Positions 24,504 to 35,158 of a stretch of DNA of 64,000 nucleotides are shown in pieces. Each line of letters opens with the position of its first letter. The first letter of the stretch is position 1. The position numbers were made by a program, and so were the translations under genes. Under the pieces are notes generated by a model. The model was not told the DNA's origin and ran no database searches. It saw only the letters and a program-made list of their open reading frames with translations. The DNA comes from Luzula sylvatica (lineage: Eukaryota > Streptophyta > Magnoliopsida > Poales > Juncaceae), in assembly GCA_946800325.1 (NCBI GenBank), contig OX326959.1, forward strand, positions 49,916,784 to 49,980,783. Direction: 5' to 3'.

Positions 24504-25491
24504 AGGGGAATTCTTCAAAAACCCCTCAACTTTTCTAAAAATTCTGAAAAAACTCATGTACTTTTAGAAAATCCCTATCTTTTTTAGATTCCCTCAAAAA
24601 CCCCTTATATTTTTTGCTTCTTCAAACACCCCCTAACTTTTTTAGATTCTTTCAAAAACCCCCTATCTTTTTTTTTTTTTTTTTTAAATAACCATTATAC
24701 CCATTAGTTTTATTTTTTTTATTTCTATAATTTAATAAATAATGAATATATATTAAACTATTATAAAAAAAATTAAAAATAAATAATACATGATATTATA
24801 ATAATTATAATAAATAATATATAGTATTAAAATATTATAATAAATAATATATTGATATTAAAATATCATTTTCAACAATTATTATAATATTTTAATATCA
24901 ATATATTATTTATTATAATAATTTAATATCTATGTATTATTTATTATAATATTTTAATATCAATAAAATTATAAAAAATAAATAATGCATGATATTATAT
25001 TATTATAACAATTTTATTGATATTTTAATATCAATAAAATTATAAAAAATAAATAATGCATGATATTAAAATATTATAATAAATAATACATATATATTAA
25101 ATTATTATAATAAATAATATGTTGATATTAAAATATTATAATAATTGTTGAAAATGATATTTTAATATCAATATATTATTTATTATAATATTTTAATACT
25201 ATATATTATTTATTATAATATCATGTATTATTTATTTTTAATTTTTTTATAATAGTTTAATATATATTAATTATTTATTAAATTATAGAAATTTAAAAAA
25301 TAAAACTAAATGGTATAATGGTTATTTTTTAAAAAACATAATAAAAAGATAGGGGGTTTTTGAGAGAATCTAAAAAAGTTAGGGGGTTTTCGAAGAAGCA
25401 AAAAATATAGGGATTTTTGAGGGAATCTAAAAAAGATAGGGGGTTTTTCAGAATTTTAAGAAAAATTGGGGAATTTTTGAAGAATTCTCCT
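24504..25491. mobile_element. Long-palindrome MITE (988 bp)
   Basis: Almost the whole element is one inverted repeat. It opens AGGGGAATTCTTCAAAAACCC and closes with the complementary GGGGAATTTTTGAAGAATTCTCCT. The arms continue inward through repeated CTATCTTTTTTAGATTC / GAATCTAAAAAAGATAG words and then an AT-rich core (AATATTATAATAAATAATA) that is itself palindromic. A 7-bp direct repeat AAATTTT flanks it (24497-24503 and 25492-25498). No coding capacity. A folded transcript would be a ~480-bp stem, a likely small-RNA source. The superfamily is uncertain. Confidence 0.85.
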
Positions 25492-25498
25492 AAATTTT

Positions 25499-26347
25499 AT
25501 ATTGTTACATTGATAATATACACTGAATCAATAGTTATATATACTGTTTGGTGAAAATTTTGTAGTGGTCAAGGTCCTTCCCGACCCCTATAAAAAATTT
25601 CTTTGATGACGTGACCACATAAATCGATCATAAATTTTATACAAATATATAACTTTATGACAATAATTAGTCAAATATGTATTCAAAATCAAATACAAAT
25701 TTAGACATTTGTGGTCGGTTTAAGTGACCATACCATTACTCTTGTCTCCAAAAAAAATAAAGGATTTTCATTTGTATTTTTTATTTTTATTTGTGATATT
25801 CTCTTTTTTTTGTGTAATCCTTGTAAAAAAAAAAATTGGGACTTTTTATTTTACAAAAATGTTTGATTTGAGCTTTATTTTTAGATTTTATCAAAATATT
25901 CATACTTCCTAATAGGAGCGGAACCATGATTGTACCGTAGAAGCCGGAACATGACGACGATAAATACAAATTTGTATATCACGTCGTAAATTAATATTTT
26001 AACTATGAGCCATGTCATGTAATTTCATAATATATGTATAACTAAATTATCAATTTGAATCATTGCATATGTAACTCCAAGAATTTTGTAAATTTTAAAA
26101 ACTAATCATAATTATCAAAAAAAAATTATGAGAGTTTGACTAATTTATCCACATTTTTATTTTGTATATATCTTCGAACAATTTTATTGTGGCACGTCGT
26201 CATAATTTTATTACCACCAAATTACCATAAATGATAAAATCGAAGCCACTCACTTTATACAAAAATAAAATAATAAATTATTATGTATATTATTTTTCTA
26301 AAATTTTAAGATGGACGTGACTTTCCTGGCTGTTAATAGGCTTGTCG
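25499..26347. other. Intergenic, nothing recognised
   Basis: AT-rich DNA between the long-palindrome MITE and the hAT-like element. No coding, RNA or repeat structure that I can support. Confidence 0.5.
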
Positions 26348-26355
26348 TTGATAAT

Positions 26356-27400
26356 CAGGTCCGGTCCTGAATTTTTGAAATTTTTTGACAACTATTATTA
26401 CGATACATATAAACACTAAAACGAATCTTATGGGTGCTGAAATTTTGCTAAAACTCACTTTTCCAAAATTTTGATGAAAAATTTCCGAAATTTGCTCAAA
26501 TTATGTCGAAGAACCATGGATTTTTAGTGAAAAAAACTAAATATTCATAAAATCGTGTCAAAACCCCTGAATTTTAGTGAAAATCCCGAAATTTTACTCA
26601 AAACAGCTCGATTATGCTCAAATTTTGTCGAATATTCTAGATTTTAGAGGAAAAAAATCTTCATATTTCTAAATTTTTGATGCAAACCCCTGAATTTTAA
26701 TCCAATTATATCGGAAACTCCAGATTTTCGGTGAAATAACCAAGATAATTGCTAAAATTACAAATCTGAAATTACTGAAATTGATCAAGATAATTGTTGA
26801 AATAACCAAGATAATTGCTGAAATACCTAAATTGAACAAACCTAAATTTAGTAAAATTAAAATAAAAACCTAAACTAAACCTAAATTGAACATATATTTA
26901 CAAAAATTTAAACTTGAAAACTGAAATTTGTGAGAGCGGATCCGAAAAACAACGAATCAACGAATGTTGATTAGGCTACTTTTTTTACAAATATGAAATT
27001 ACAAATATTGCTTATTAGGTTATCGTCGCTGCCTTTTTTGTTGAAAACAACGGAACAACGAAATCTGTGAAAGCGCGAGAGAGAAGGGGGTACACGTGGT
27101 CCGTGAGCGTGAGAGATAAGGCAAAAGGGGTAACTGTCATCGTTGTTTTGGCCGTCTGCAGTCTACAGTACTACGACGAGTCGACGAGGGCGGTTTTTAG
27201 GATTGTCGGGAATCTTGTCGTGAGGGAGACGTGAGGAGAGAGGTGAGAGAGAGACGTGTGCGGGCTCTAGCATAGCTTAGCGGGTTAATGGATAGACTCG
27301 TAGGGTAATAATATGTTGTATAATAAAAAAAAATGAAGGCTATAAAAAAAGGAGGCATGCGACCTAGACCAACTGGGCCAAAAATTCATGTCCGGTCCTG
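26356..27400. mobile_element. Non-autonomous hAT-like element (1045 bp)
   Basis: Left end CAGGTCCGGTCCTGAATTTTT; right end, read on the minus strand, CAGGACCGGACATGAATTTTT: a 21-bp terminal inverted repeat with 3 mismatches. An 8-bp near-direct repeat flanks it (TTGATAAT 26348-26355, CTGATAAT 27401-27408). The 8-bp target duplication and CAGG-type ends fit the hAT superfamily. The interior lacks a transposase frame. It sits about 490 bp upstream of the DQD/SDH start codon, so it may contribute to that promoter. Confidence 0.8.
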
Positions 27401-27888
27401 CTGATAATTCATGTTAAAATCATAATATAATTATCATACTCACAACACCAAAGAATGCGTATTAAAATGAAAATGCAATTACAATACTTACATCTCATGG
27501 AAGGACAAACATACAAGGTCTTTATTTGAAATGAACATAACTTGAATAACTGAATATTATTATTTTTTGTTGTTGTCTTAATATACAATGAACTGGTTTA
27601 TCCGTTTACGAGTTTAAAGAGACGTGATAAATAAAATATGTTTTTTAGGATTAAAATGCAAAAAAACCCAAAAACGCACTTCAGACAAACATTGCATGGA
27701 CTTGATGAGGGTTGGTGAAATTGAGCAAAGGTGGGTTCTTTATTTATTTTTCTTTGTTTGGTGAGAGCGAGCTAATTAAACATTTCAAGGAAACTGACGA
27801 CGGAGTTTGGTAGAGAAGAAATACCAGATCGGTTCATACTCAACCTGAGAGAAATAGACAAGGAGAGTAGCTAGAGAGAGCGAGAAAG

Positions 27889-30451
27889 ATGACTTTAGTG
27901 TGTGCGCCGTTGTTAGGGACGACCGTGGAGGAGATGCGGTCGGACATGGCGAAAGCCAAGTCTCTCGGTGCCGATTTAGTTGAGATCCGCATCGACTTCA
28001 TCCACCATTTTCAACCCTCTATCGACCTCCCAAAGTTGCTTACCGACCGTCTCCTTCCCTCTCTCATCACCTATAGGTGTGTTCCAATTTCCAATTTGTA
28101 TATTTCACTTTTATTGTTAATTGTTAAAATGCATTTTAATAATTGGAGGCCATTTTCTAAACATATTCACGTACAAGTTTTTAATTTTGTTAATGTTTTT
28201 TTTTATTTTGATTTGTTACAGGCCCAATTGGGAGGGAGGGCAGTACGACGGAGACGACAAAACACGCTTCGAAGCTCTTCGTTTAGCGATGGAATTAGGC
28301 GCCGAGTACGTCGATATCGAGCTCAAGGTTTTTGCTTTATTCATTTGCCACCTACTAGGCTACTACTAAACTTTTGTAAATTTAACAAAAATACTTTTAT
28401 TTAATTTTTTTTATGTTTTTCAGGTTGCTGACAAGTTCATAAGCACGCTACCTAGCAAGAGACCAGAGAACTTCAAGCTGATTGTATCTTCGCATAATTA
28501 CGAAAGTACCCCTTCGTGCGATGAGCTAAGCGAGCTCGTGGCCAGAATACAAGGGACCGGGGCTGATATTGTCAAGATCGCCACTACTGCTACGGATATT
28601 TGTGACGTAATAAGAATGTTTCAAGTCATGGTTCATTGCCAAGTAATTTCATTCACATCTTTTTATTTTAACTTATGTTTGATCTTGCAAAAAAGTCCCT
28701 ACATTATTGAGAATTACAAAAATGGCCTTCTATATGTTTTGTTTCAGGTACCGATGATAGGATTGGTAATTAGCGAAAGAGGCGCGATGTCAAGAGTACT
28801 TTCGCCCAAATTCGGAGGGTATCTCACGTTCGGCACGCTTTACGAGGGAAGAGAATCGGCTCCGGGCCAACCGACAATAACAGAATTACTCGATATATAC
28901 AACATTAAACAAATTAGAGAAGACACGAAGATTTTTGGGCTCATTGCGAAACCCGTTAAGCAGAGTAAAAGCCCGATTTTGCATAATAAATGCTTCCAGG
29001 CTGTTGGGTTTAACGGGGTTTATTTGCCTCTTTTGACTGATGATCTCGCAAAGTTTCTCGATTCTTACTTGTCCCCTGATTTCGTGGGATTCAGGTATTT
29101 TTGCAATCTTGCCCCTCAATTCAATCAATATTTGCATCAGTTTTAATTAGTTTATTATTTTTTATGTTTTAGTTGTTCACTGCCACACAAGGTCATAGCA
29201 GTTGGGTGTTGCGATGATGTTGATCCAATTGCGAGGGTAATAATTATATTAATTTTGAAAAATTGGTCAACTATATTTTTGTAATATATTTTTGGGGGCA
29301 GTCCATAGGTGCGGTAAATACATTGATAAGACAACCTACTGATGGGAAATTAATCGGCTACAATACCGATTATATTGGCGCAATTTCAGCCATTGAAGAT
29401 GGAATAAAAGGTTTCAATTTTATATTCAAGCAAAACATTTAATTAGTAACTAATTGTCCGCAATATTATTATTATTGTGATTATATGATTAGGTAGTAGT
29501 GCAAAAGGAGATACGGTATCTCCATTGGCGGGTAGATTAATAGTGGTGGTGGGAGCTGGCGGGGCCGGCAAGGCGGCGGCTTATGGCGCTAAGGAGAAAG
29601 GCGCTAGGGTTGTTGTTGCAAATCGTACTTATGGTAATTTAATTAACATAAAATTGTGCCTTATTTGATCATGACACTATTGTTTAGCTCGTAATAATAT
29701 TTGTGGGAATTTTTGTTTTATATATATCAGAAAAGGCGGTGGCTTTAGCCAATTCGGTGGGGGGACAAGCACTGAGGTTGTCAGAACTGGAGACCTTCAG
29801 TCCTGAAAAAGGGATGATTCTTGCAAATGCCACCTCGTTAGGAATGCAACCAAATGTTGACACTACCCCTATACCCAAGGTTTGTACCTTATAGTATTTA
29901 CATTTTGGCTAAAATGTAAATAGCCCTAAAAGATCTGAAAAATATCACTAATACCCCTCCTTTCCTAATTTTTCGAAAAAATGTTTTGAACTAAAAATAT
30001 TCGACTCGTATAAATTAAAAAGAACCATACATAATATTTGTTATATTTGGTAGGGATATCCATGATATTTCCTATTTTGTAGGGGTATACCGATACATGA
30101 TATTTTGAGAATTTGAGACTTCAATTGAATCTAATGATTTAAATAATGTATAGGAAGCATTGAAATTCTACGATTTGGTATTTGACGCAGTATACGCACC
30201 GAAAATAACGAGGCTTTTAAGGGAGGCACAGGAATGTGGGGTCCCTGTTGTTAGCGGGGTAGAAATGTTCGTTCGACAGGCCATGGGTCAATTTAAACTT
30301 TTCACTAACATGGAAGGTAAAGTTTTAATTTTAACTTCATCATTTTTTTTATTAATTAATTGATTTAATTTTCAATTGTGTGGTGTTTATTCGTGTTTAT
30401 TGAACAGCCCCAGAGATCCTCATGCGCGAAATAGCAATGAAGTACACATAA
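27889..30451 (+). CDS. Bifunctional 3-dehydroquinate dehydratase / shikimate dehydrogenase
   Basis: Catalyses steps 3 and 4 of the shikimate pathway: dehydration of 3-dehydroquinate, then NADPH reduction of 3-dehydroshikimate. Exons: 27889-28076, 28222-28327, 28424-28642, 28748-29094, 29173-29236, 29302-29410, 29493-29633, 29731-29879, 30154-30316, 30408-30451; all GT/AG with continuous phase, 509 aa. Dehydratase catalytic residues are H122 (SSHNYE) and K149 (VKIATT). In the dehydrogenase domain K293 (PHK) and D331 (YNTD), the substrate residues S244, S246 and N314, the GAGGAGKA dinucleotide loop and the NADP-type NRT motif are all present. Two differences: Ser289 where Thr is usual just before the PHK motif, and Val294 where Glu normally follows PHK. 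There is no plastid transit peptide; protein homology starts at MTLVCAPLLG and an in-frame TAG lies 7 codons upstream. A cytosolic location is inferred. The exons are intact. Confidence 0.93.
29945..30112. repeat. Dispersed repeat inside DQD/SDH intron 8
   Basis: Contains AATATCACTAATACCCCTCC on the left and AGGGATATCCATGATATTTCC then TAGGGGTATACCGATACATG on the right. These are the same words, with inverted symmetry, as the repeat in the DEG2-like intron 19 and at 18.4 kb. It has no effect on the splice sites. Confidence 0.45.
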
Positions 30452-31018
30452 GAGGTACATAATTTTATTTTACAATTTTACTTTTATTATATGATTTACA
30501 ATATAACTTAAAAGTTTCATATATGATTTTAAATCCTTCTCGGATTAAATTGACCACAGGCTAAAGCAAAATCGGGTTTGGCAAAATAATTGTGTATTAC
30601 GGCATGATTGGAGGAGAAATAAAGAGAGACAAATTTGGCTCTCAAGAACATTTTTTTTAATCGAATCCTATCTCATCAAGGATCCGAGTCATTTTTCTAT
30701 TGTTGTTGTATCATTAGAATTTTGTTGCTTTTGACTTTTATTTTTATGATGTTTTTTTTAAAATAATCAATAATTTAAGTACAATTGATAATTACAATAA
30801 ATTTGCATACGTAATTAATTACTTCACACAGTGAAAGACATGATATTTATAATCGACATTACGCAGTTCAACATAAATCCCTACGTAATACCAATAAAAA
30901 AAAAACATACTAATACTGCCACCAAAACAGTCAGCAAAAAAAAGAAACAACATTAAAGTAAAAACTACTTGTCTACTAATACCTACAGAATATAAAATCA
31001 TTCTAAAAAATCCCCAAA
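30452..31018. other. Convergent 3' flanks of DQD/SDH and J-protein genes
   Basis: A 567-bp gap between a plus-strand and a minus-strand stop codon. It should hold both 3' UTRs. An AATAAA at about 30615 is a plausible plus-strand polyadenylation signal. No other feature seen. Confidence 0.55.
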
Positions 31019-33949
31019 TTAACTCGTGTATAGAAACAAATCTGGCAACGCGGCTGGATCCAACTCCCAAAACCCTCGAAGCTTTCCTCCTCTCTCTTCA
31101 GTCAGAATAAAAGCCGGCAATCTATGCGAGAATTTCACGTACTCCTCAACCGGTATTTCAACCGTACCGGTATCCCCGCGTTCCAGTTTGAACACGGACT
31201 TGTACCCCTCCACCTTCTCCAAACGAGAAGCCTTGATCGAATTCTCGTTCTGTTCTTTCACCACCACGATCTCGTACTCCCAATCATGAATATTCTTCGT
31301 CGCCCATTCGAGACTCCAATTTTTATAAACGGCCCAGATTTCATCGACATCAGGTAGAATTTCGTATTTATTTCCTCTACTAGGCGGTCCCACCTCGATC
31401 GAGTGAGAGAAAATATCGGTGGTTTCGAAAACAATGTTCTGTTTTGTAACCATAAACGTACCGGTACCGAGCGGTAAGTCTTTGCTTAACCATGATTCTT
31501 CTATATCATATTTAGGGCACGCTTCGAGCCATATGACATGTGCTTTGAACGGTTCCGATTCTACTTTTCTTATAAACCCATAATATTTTGGGAATGAATC
31601 TAAATCACAATATATCGCCCAAATTTGACCTCTCTGAAATGTATTTGGAGTTCGATCACTTTCAAAATTGTAAAATTCTGCATCTGGGTATTGATGCACC
31701 TCTAGGTCTTGCAAAGATGGTTTCACAGCTGGTTCTGATTGGCTTCTCTCAATCGGTACGGGGTCGCTTCTCTCAATCGGTACGGGGTCGCTTCTCTCAT
31801 TCGGTACGGGTTCGCTTCTCTCATTAGGTACGGGTTCGCTTCTCTCATTAGGTACAAATCGATCTGTACCGCTAGTACCGTTCATCTCGCTGTTACCGTT
31901 GCATTCATTTGACCCGTTTGGTACGGATTTTACCACCTCAATTTTAACAGAAGGGAAAGTGGTTGCGTAATTACTAGGAAGAGAAGTGGTATCCAGTTCC
32001 AAAGAACCTTCTGGTACGCCTTCTCTCTCCTTACCGTTCAACCGGTACGAAGGCAGGCTATGAGAAAACCTAAGCATCTCTTCAGGTTTCACACAAATCG
32101 ATTCACTATCTCTGTCCTGAACAAACAAACTAACAAAACCCTCAACCCTTACAAGCGGAATTACCAAAACACCACTGGTACGATCAAAATTAGAGAGTGC
32201 TTCCACGACCACATACTCATAACTCCTGTGATTATTCGGTTCAGAGCACCATTTAATATCCCAATCCTTGAATACAGCCCAAACCTCACCTTTTTTAGGG
32301 TTTATAACATAATTATTAACCCTAGATTTACCCTTATTATCAGGCATTCGTACCAAATGAGAGAACAAGAGTCGATCCTCCGAAATTTCACTGTCGCCCA
32401 AAGTAAACGTACCACACGCAACCGGCAAGTCAACATCTGACCAGGTCTGTTCAGTACTGGATTTGGGATTGTGTTCGAGCCAGTTGTACCGGACTTTGAA
32501 TCCTGGTCCCGAGTAGATATGCCGAATCCTCGCATAAAAACGAGGCATCCCGTCCAGGTCGTCGTAAAGAGCCCAGATTTGATCTACTGAGAAATTGTCG
32601 ATGGTTTTTAACCTGTCGAAATCACAGAATTCTGGATCCGGGTATACGGGTCCTGACTTGGTATTTGGTTCTGTATCCATACCCATAGCTGTTTCCGTTT
32701 CGGGGTTTTCATTGCTCAATCCGTTTTCTTGAATTTTCGGATCTTTCTCATCCTTCTGGTTCGATTTAGGTTTGGGTTCAGGTTGAGTAGTAGGATCTTT
32801 CTCATTCTTCTGGTTCGATTTAGGTTTGGGTTCAGGTTGAGTAGTAGGATCTTTCTCATTCTTCTGGTTCGATTTAGGTCCGGGTTCAGGTTTAGTAGTA
32901 GGATTTTGTTCTCTTTTGAACTTGGGTTTCTTAGTAGGGGTAGTAAAGTCATTACTCGCGCCACTTGTATCCCCTTTACCAGTACTGTTTTCAGTTACAT
33001 TGTATTTCTCGTCCATTTTGTTACGCGCTGATCTCCTAAGTGGTGTAGAGGAATTAGAACCACCATTTTCAGTTCCGGATCCATTAACCCTAGTGGAATC
33101 TTGATCCTTACTCACATTCACCTTAGGCTTAGGGTTAGGATTTGCGGTACTTGAGGTTGAATTACCATTAGGTTCGGCCTTTTGTTTCGTGCCAGTACTG
33201 GGTTTAGGGTTAGGATTAGGGTTAGTGTTAGGGTTGAGGTTGAACCACTGAGAATTTAAATTGGAAGCACGGGTCGAATTTTCCCCAACAGGCGCATTGA
33301 AAAAGCGAGCCACGAAATACTTCTTACATGTCATGCACAAGACATGTTTACCCAACTGGCTAGAGTAATACTGAAACTTAGTTTTGCAATATGGACAAAC
33401 CGTCCAGAAAGTATGGCTAGAATTAGGGTTAGGGTTAGCACCGGTACCAGAGGTGCTAGAATTGAAGTTCCGTGCCTGTTGCGGTGCTCCTTGATACTGA
33501 GGCGGTACGGAATTAGGGTTAGGGTTAGGAGTAGGATCAGGGTTAGGGTTAGCCCTGCCGAGACTGCTCCGTTTAATATCATAAATGGAGCGCTTAGCCC
33601 TATCAGATAAGATATTATTTGCCTCGCTAATTAATTTAAACGCGGCTTCGGCTCCAGGTAATTTGTTTTTATCTGGATGGAGCAATAATGCGAGTTTTCT
33701 GTACTGTTTTTTAATCGTCACCTCGTCAGAGTTGGGATGTAATGATAAAACCCCGTACCAGCAATTGTTGGTTTTGAGGGCTGAGATGTGAACTTCGCAT
33801 ACAGTGATTAATTTTGTTACGTTCTCTAAACTGGGGGAGAGTCTTTGCGCCTTGAGTGCGAGTTTTTGGGCGGTTTCGTAGTCTTTTTCGCAGAGTTTTT
33901 TCTCGGCTAGTTCCCTGGCTCGTAACGCTTCTTCTTTGTTGCATTCCAT
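31019..33949 (-). CDS. J-domain / DUF3444 protein, 976 aa
   Basis: Single-exon plant J-protein of the DUF3444 class. An N-terminal helical region (about 1-60) precedes a J domain (about 63-127) with HPD at residues 91-93, which stimulates Hsp70 ATPase. A CxxC...CxxC zinc-ribbon-like region (VCPYC ... CMTC) follows at about 185-215. The middle is low complexity: Asn-Pro runs, three copies of a NQKNEKDPTTQPEPKPKS-like unit near 355-405, and a run of NERSEPVP / IERSDPVP units near 720-755. Two DUF3444 domains follow, about 430-640 and 770-975, each opening with a YPDAEF/YPDPEF...FQRGQIWAIY-type motif. The length is normal for the family and the frame is unbroken. The precise client or nuclear role is unknown. 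It converges on the DQD/SDH gene. Confidence 0.93.
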   Translation of the reverse strand: MECNKEEALRARELAEKKLCEKDYETAQKLALKAQRLSPSLENVTKLITVCEVHISALKTNNCWYGVLSLHPNSDEVTIKKQYRKLALLLHPDKNKLPGAEAAFKLISEANNILSDRAKRSIYDIKRSSLGRANPNPDPTPNPNPNSVPPQYQGAPQQARNFNSSTSGTGANPNPNSSHTFWTVCPYCKTKFQYYSSQLGKHVLCMTCKKYFVARFFNAPVGENSTRASNLNSQWFNLNPNTNPNPNPKPSTGTKQKAEPNGNSTSSTANPNPKPKVNVSKDQDSTRVNGSGTENGGSNSSTPLRRSARNKMDEKYNVTENSTGKGDTSGASNDFTTPTKKPKFKREQNPTTKPEPGPKSNQKNEKDPTTQPEPKPKSNQKNEKDPTTQPEPKPKSNQKDEKDPKIQENGLSNENPETETAMGMDTEPNTKSGPVYPDPEFCDFDRLKTIDNFSVDQIWALYDDLDGMPRFYARIRHIYSGPGFKVRYNWLEHNPKSSTEQTWSDVDLPVACGTFTLGDSEISEDRLLFSHLVRMPDNKGKSRVNNYVINPKKGEVWAVFKDWDIKWCSEPNNHRSYEYVVVEALSNFDRTSGVLVIPLVRVEGFVSLFVQDRDSESICVKPEEMLRFSHSLPSYRLNGKEREGVPEGSLELDTTSLPSNYATTFPSVKIEVVKSVPNGSNECNGNSEMNGTSGTDRFVPNERSEPVPNERSEPVPNERSDPVPIERSDPVPIERSQSEPAVKPSLQDLEVHQYPDAEFYNFESDRTPNTFQRGQIWAIYCDLDSFPKYYGFIRKVESEPFKAHVIWLEACPKYDIEESWLSKDLPLGTGTFMVTKQNIVFETTDIFSHSIEVGPPSRGNKYEILPDVDEIWAVYKNWSLEWATKNIHDWEYEIVVVKEQNENSIKASRLEKVEGYKSVFKLERGDTGTVEIPVEEYVKFSHRLPAFILTEERGGKLRGFWELDPAALPDLFLYTS

Positions 33950-35158
33950 TTCTTTGTTGGAACGAGAAATGGGAAGAAAATCCTGTAGAAATAGAATTTA
34001 GTGTCAATTACTCCTAAATTATGCAAATAAGATCAAAAAGTCCCCGATTCGAGAAACAAGTTGACATTGTTCACCTTATTGCGGAAGAATCTTCAATAGA
34101 CGATATTTCGATTCCAATCCTACAAAACAAAACAGAAAATCATCGCTATTAGTTCCGAAAATACGATTTACGAAGGATTCTGCGAGAGATCGAGGCTCCC
34201 ACGCGAGAAAGCGAGGTGAGATAGAGATTTACTCGAGTGACGCTTCGCTTTCAGATATTTGGATTTTGGGGAAATTTTGGAGAGGGAAAGAGGTAAATGA
34301 CAATCGAGGTTCAGCGGGAATTCTCGACACAGCGATGGAGAGTGAGCGGGATTTGGCCGTTGGATGTGAAATCCAGGGCCGCTATACGAGCTATACGAGC
34401 AATAGAGTGAAATGAAAGGATGAGATTAAATGTGCTTTGGACCGTTGGATCTTGCAAATCAAGGGTAAGGATTGAATCATCTCTAATTAGTATGTTAGGT
34501 ACAAGGGAAACATGGTTATATTTATAAAATAATTATACTATAAGAAGTTCAAATAAGATAAAACTAGATCATGTAAATATGTGATCTTTCGATTGAGTGT
34601 CGAGTACGTTGAAGATGTGTTGACGTCGTTTTTTGTGTAGATTTTTCGTTTATTTATCTCTAAAGTTATGTAGATCGAGTGTCGAGTATCATAAAGATGT
34701 ATTGACGTCATTTTTTATGTAGATCGAATGTCGAGTACCTTAAAATCACATAATTTAATGCTCTCGTCTCGACAAATATGAGCTTGTATGATTAATAGAA
34801 TCAAATAATGTAATGCTCTCGCCTCGACAAGAGATGAAATGACATAATTTAATGATCTCGTCTCGAAACAATTCTCCAACCAAATTATTTCTTATTTGTT
34901 TATATAATAAAAAAAAAGGAATATTTGATTTGATATATATATAGCTACATGCACTACAACTTATATAAGCAACACAACCCATAAATTCGTGATGACAAGA
35001 AATGACAACCCGAGAAAGCATTATCGCCCTTTCTAATTTTCTTGAGGACGACTTATAAGTAAACAAGCTATAAAGATGACGCTTGAATCTTAGGATAGGC
35101 ATTTCTATACATCGAATTCTGAATTGATCTAGTTTTCTCGTTTTTTCTGTGGAATTAC
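33950..35158. other. J-protein promoter side and intergenic DNA
   Basis: Contains the 5' region of the minus-strand J-protein gene (a plausible leader intron ends near 33984). At 34585-34740 there are three short copies of a phrase like GAGTGTCGAGTAC...AAGATGTNTTGACGTC. At 34755-34870 there are three copies of TAATGCTCTCGTCTCGACAA. No gene is supported. Confidence 0.45.

Noticed and set aside
33130..33560. Interstitial telomere from chromosome fusion
   Set aside because: The repeats are short, interrupted and in frame within a conserved protein-coding gene.
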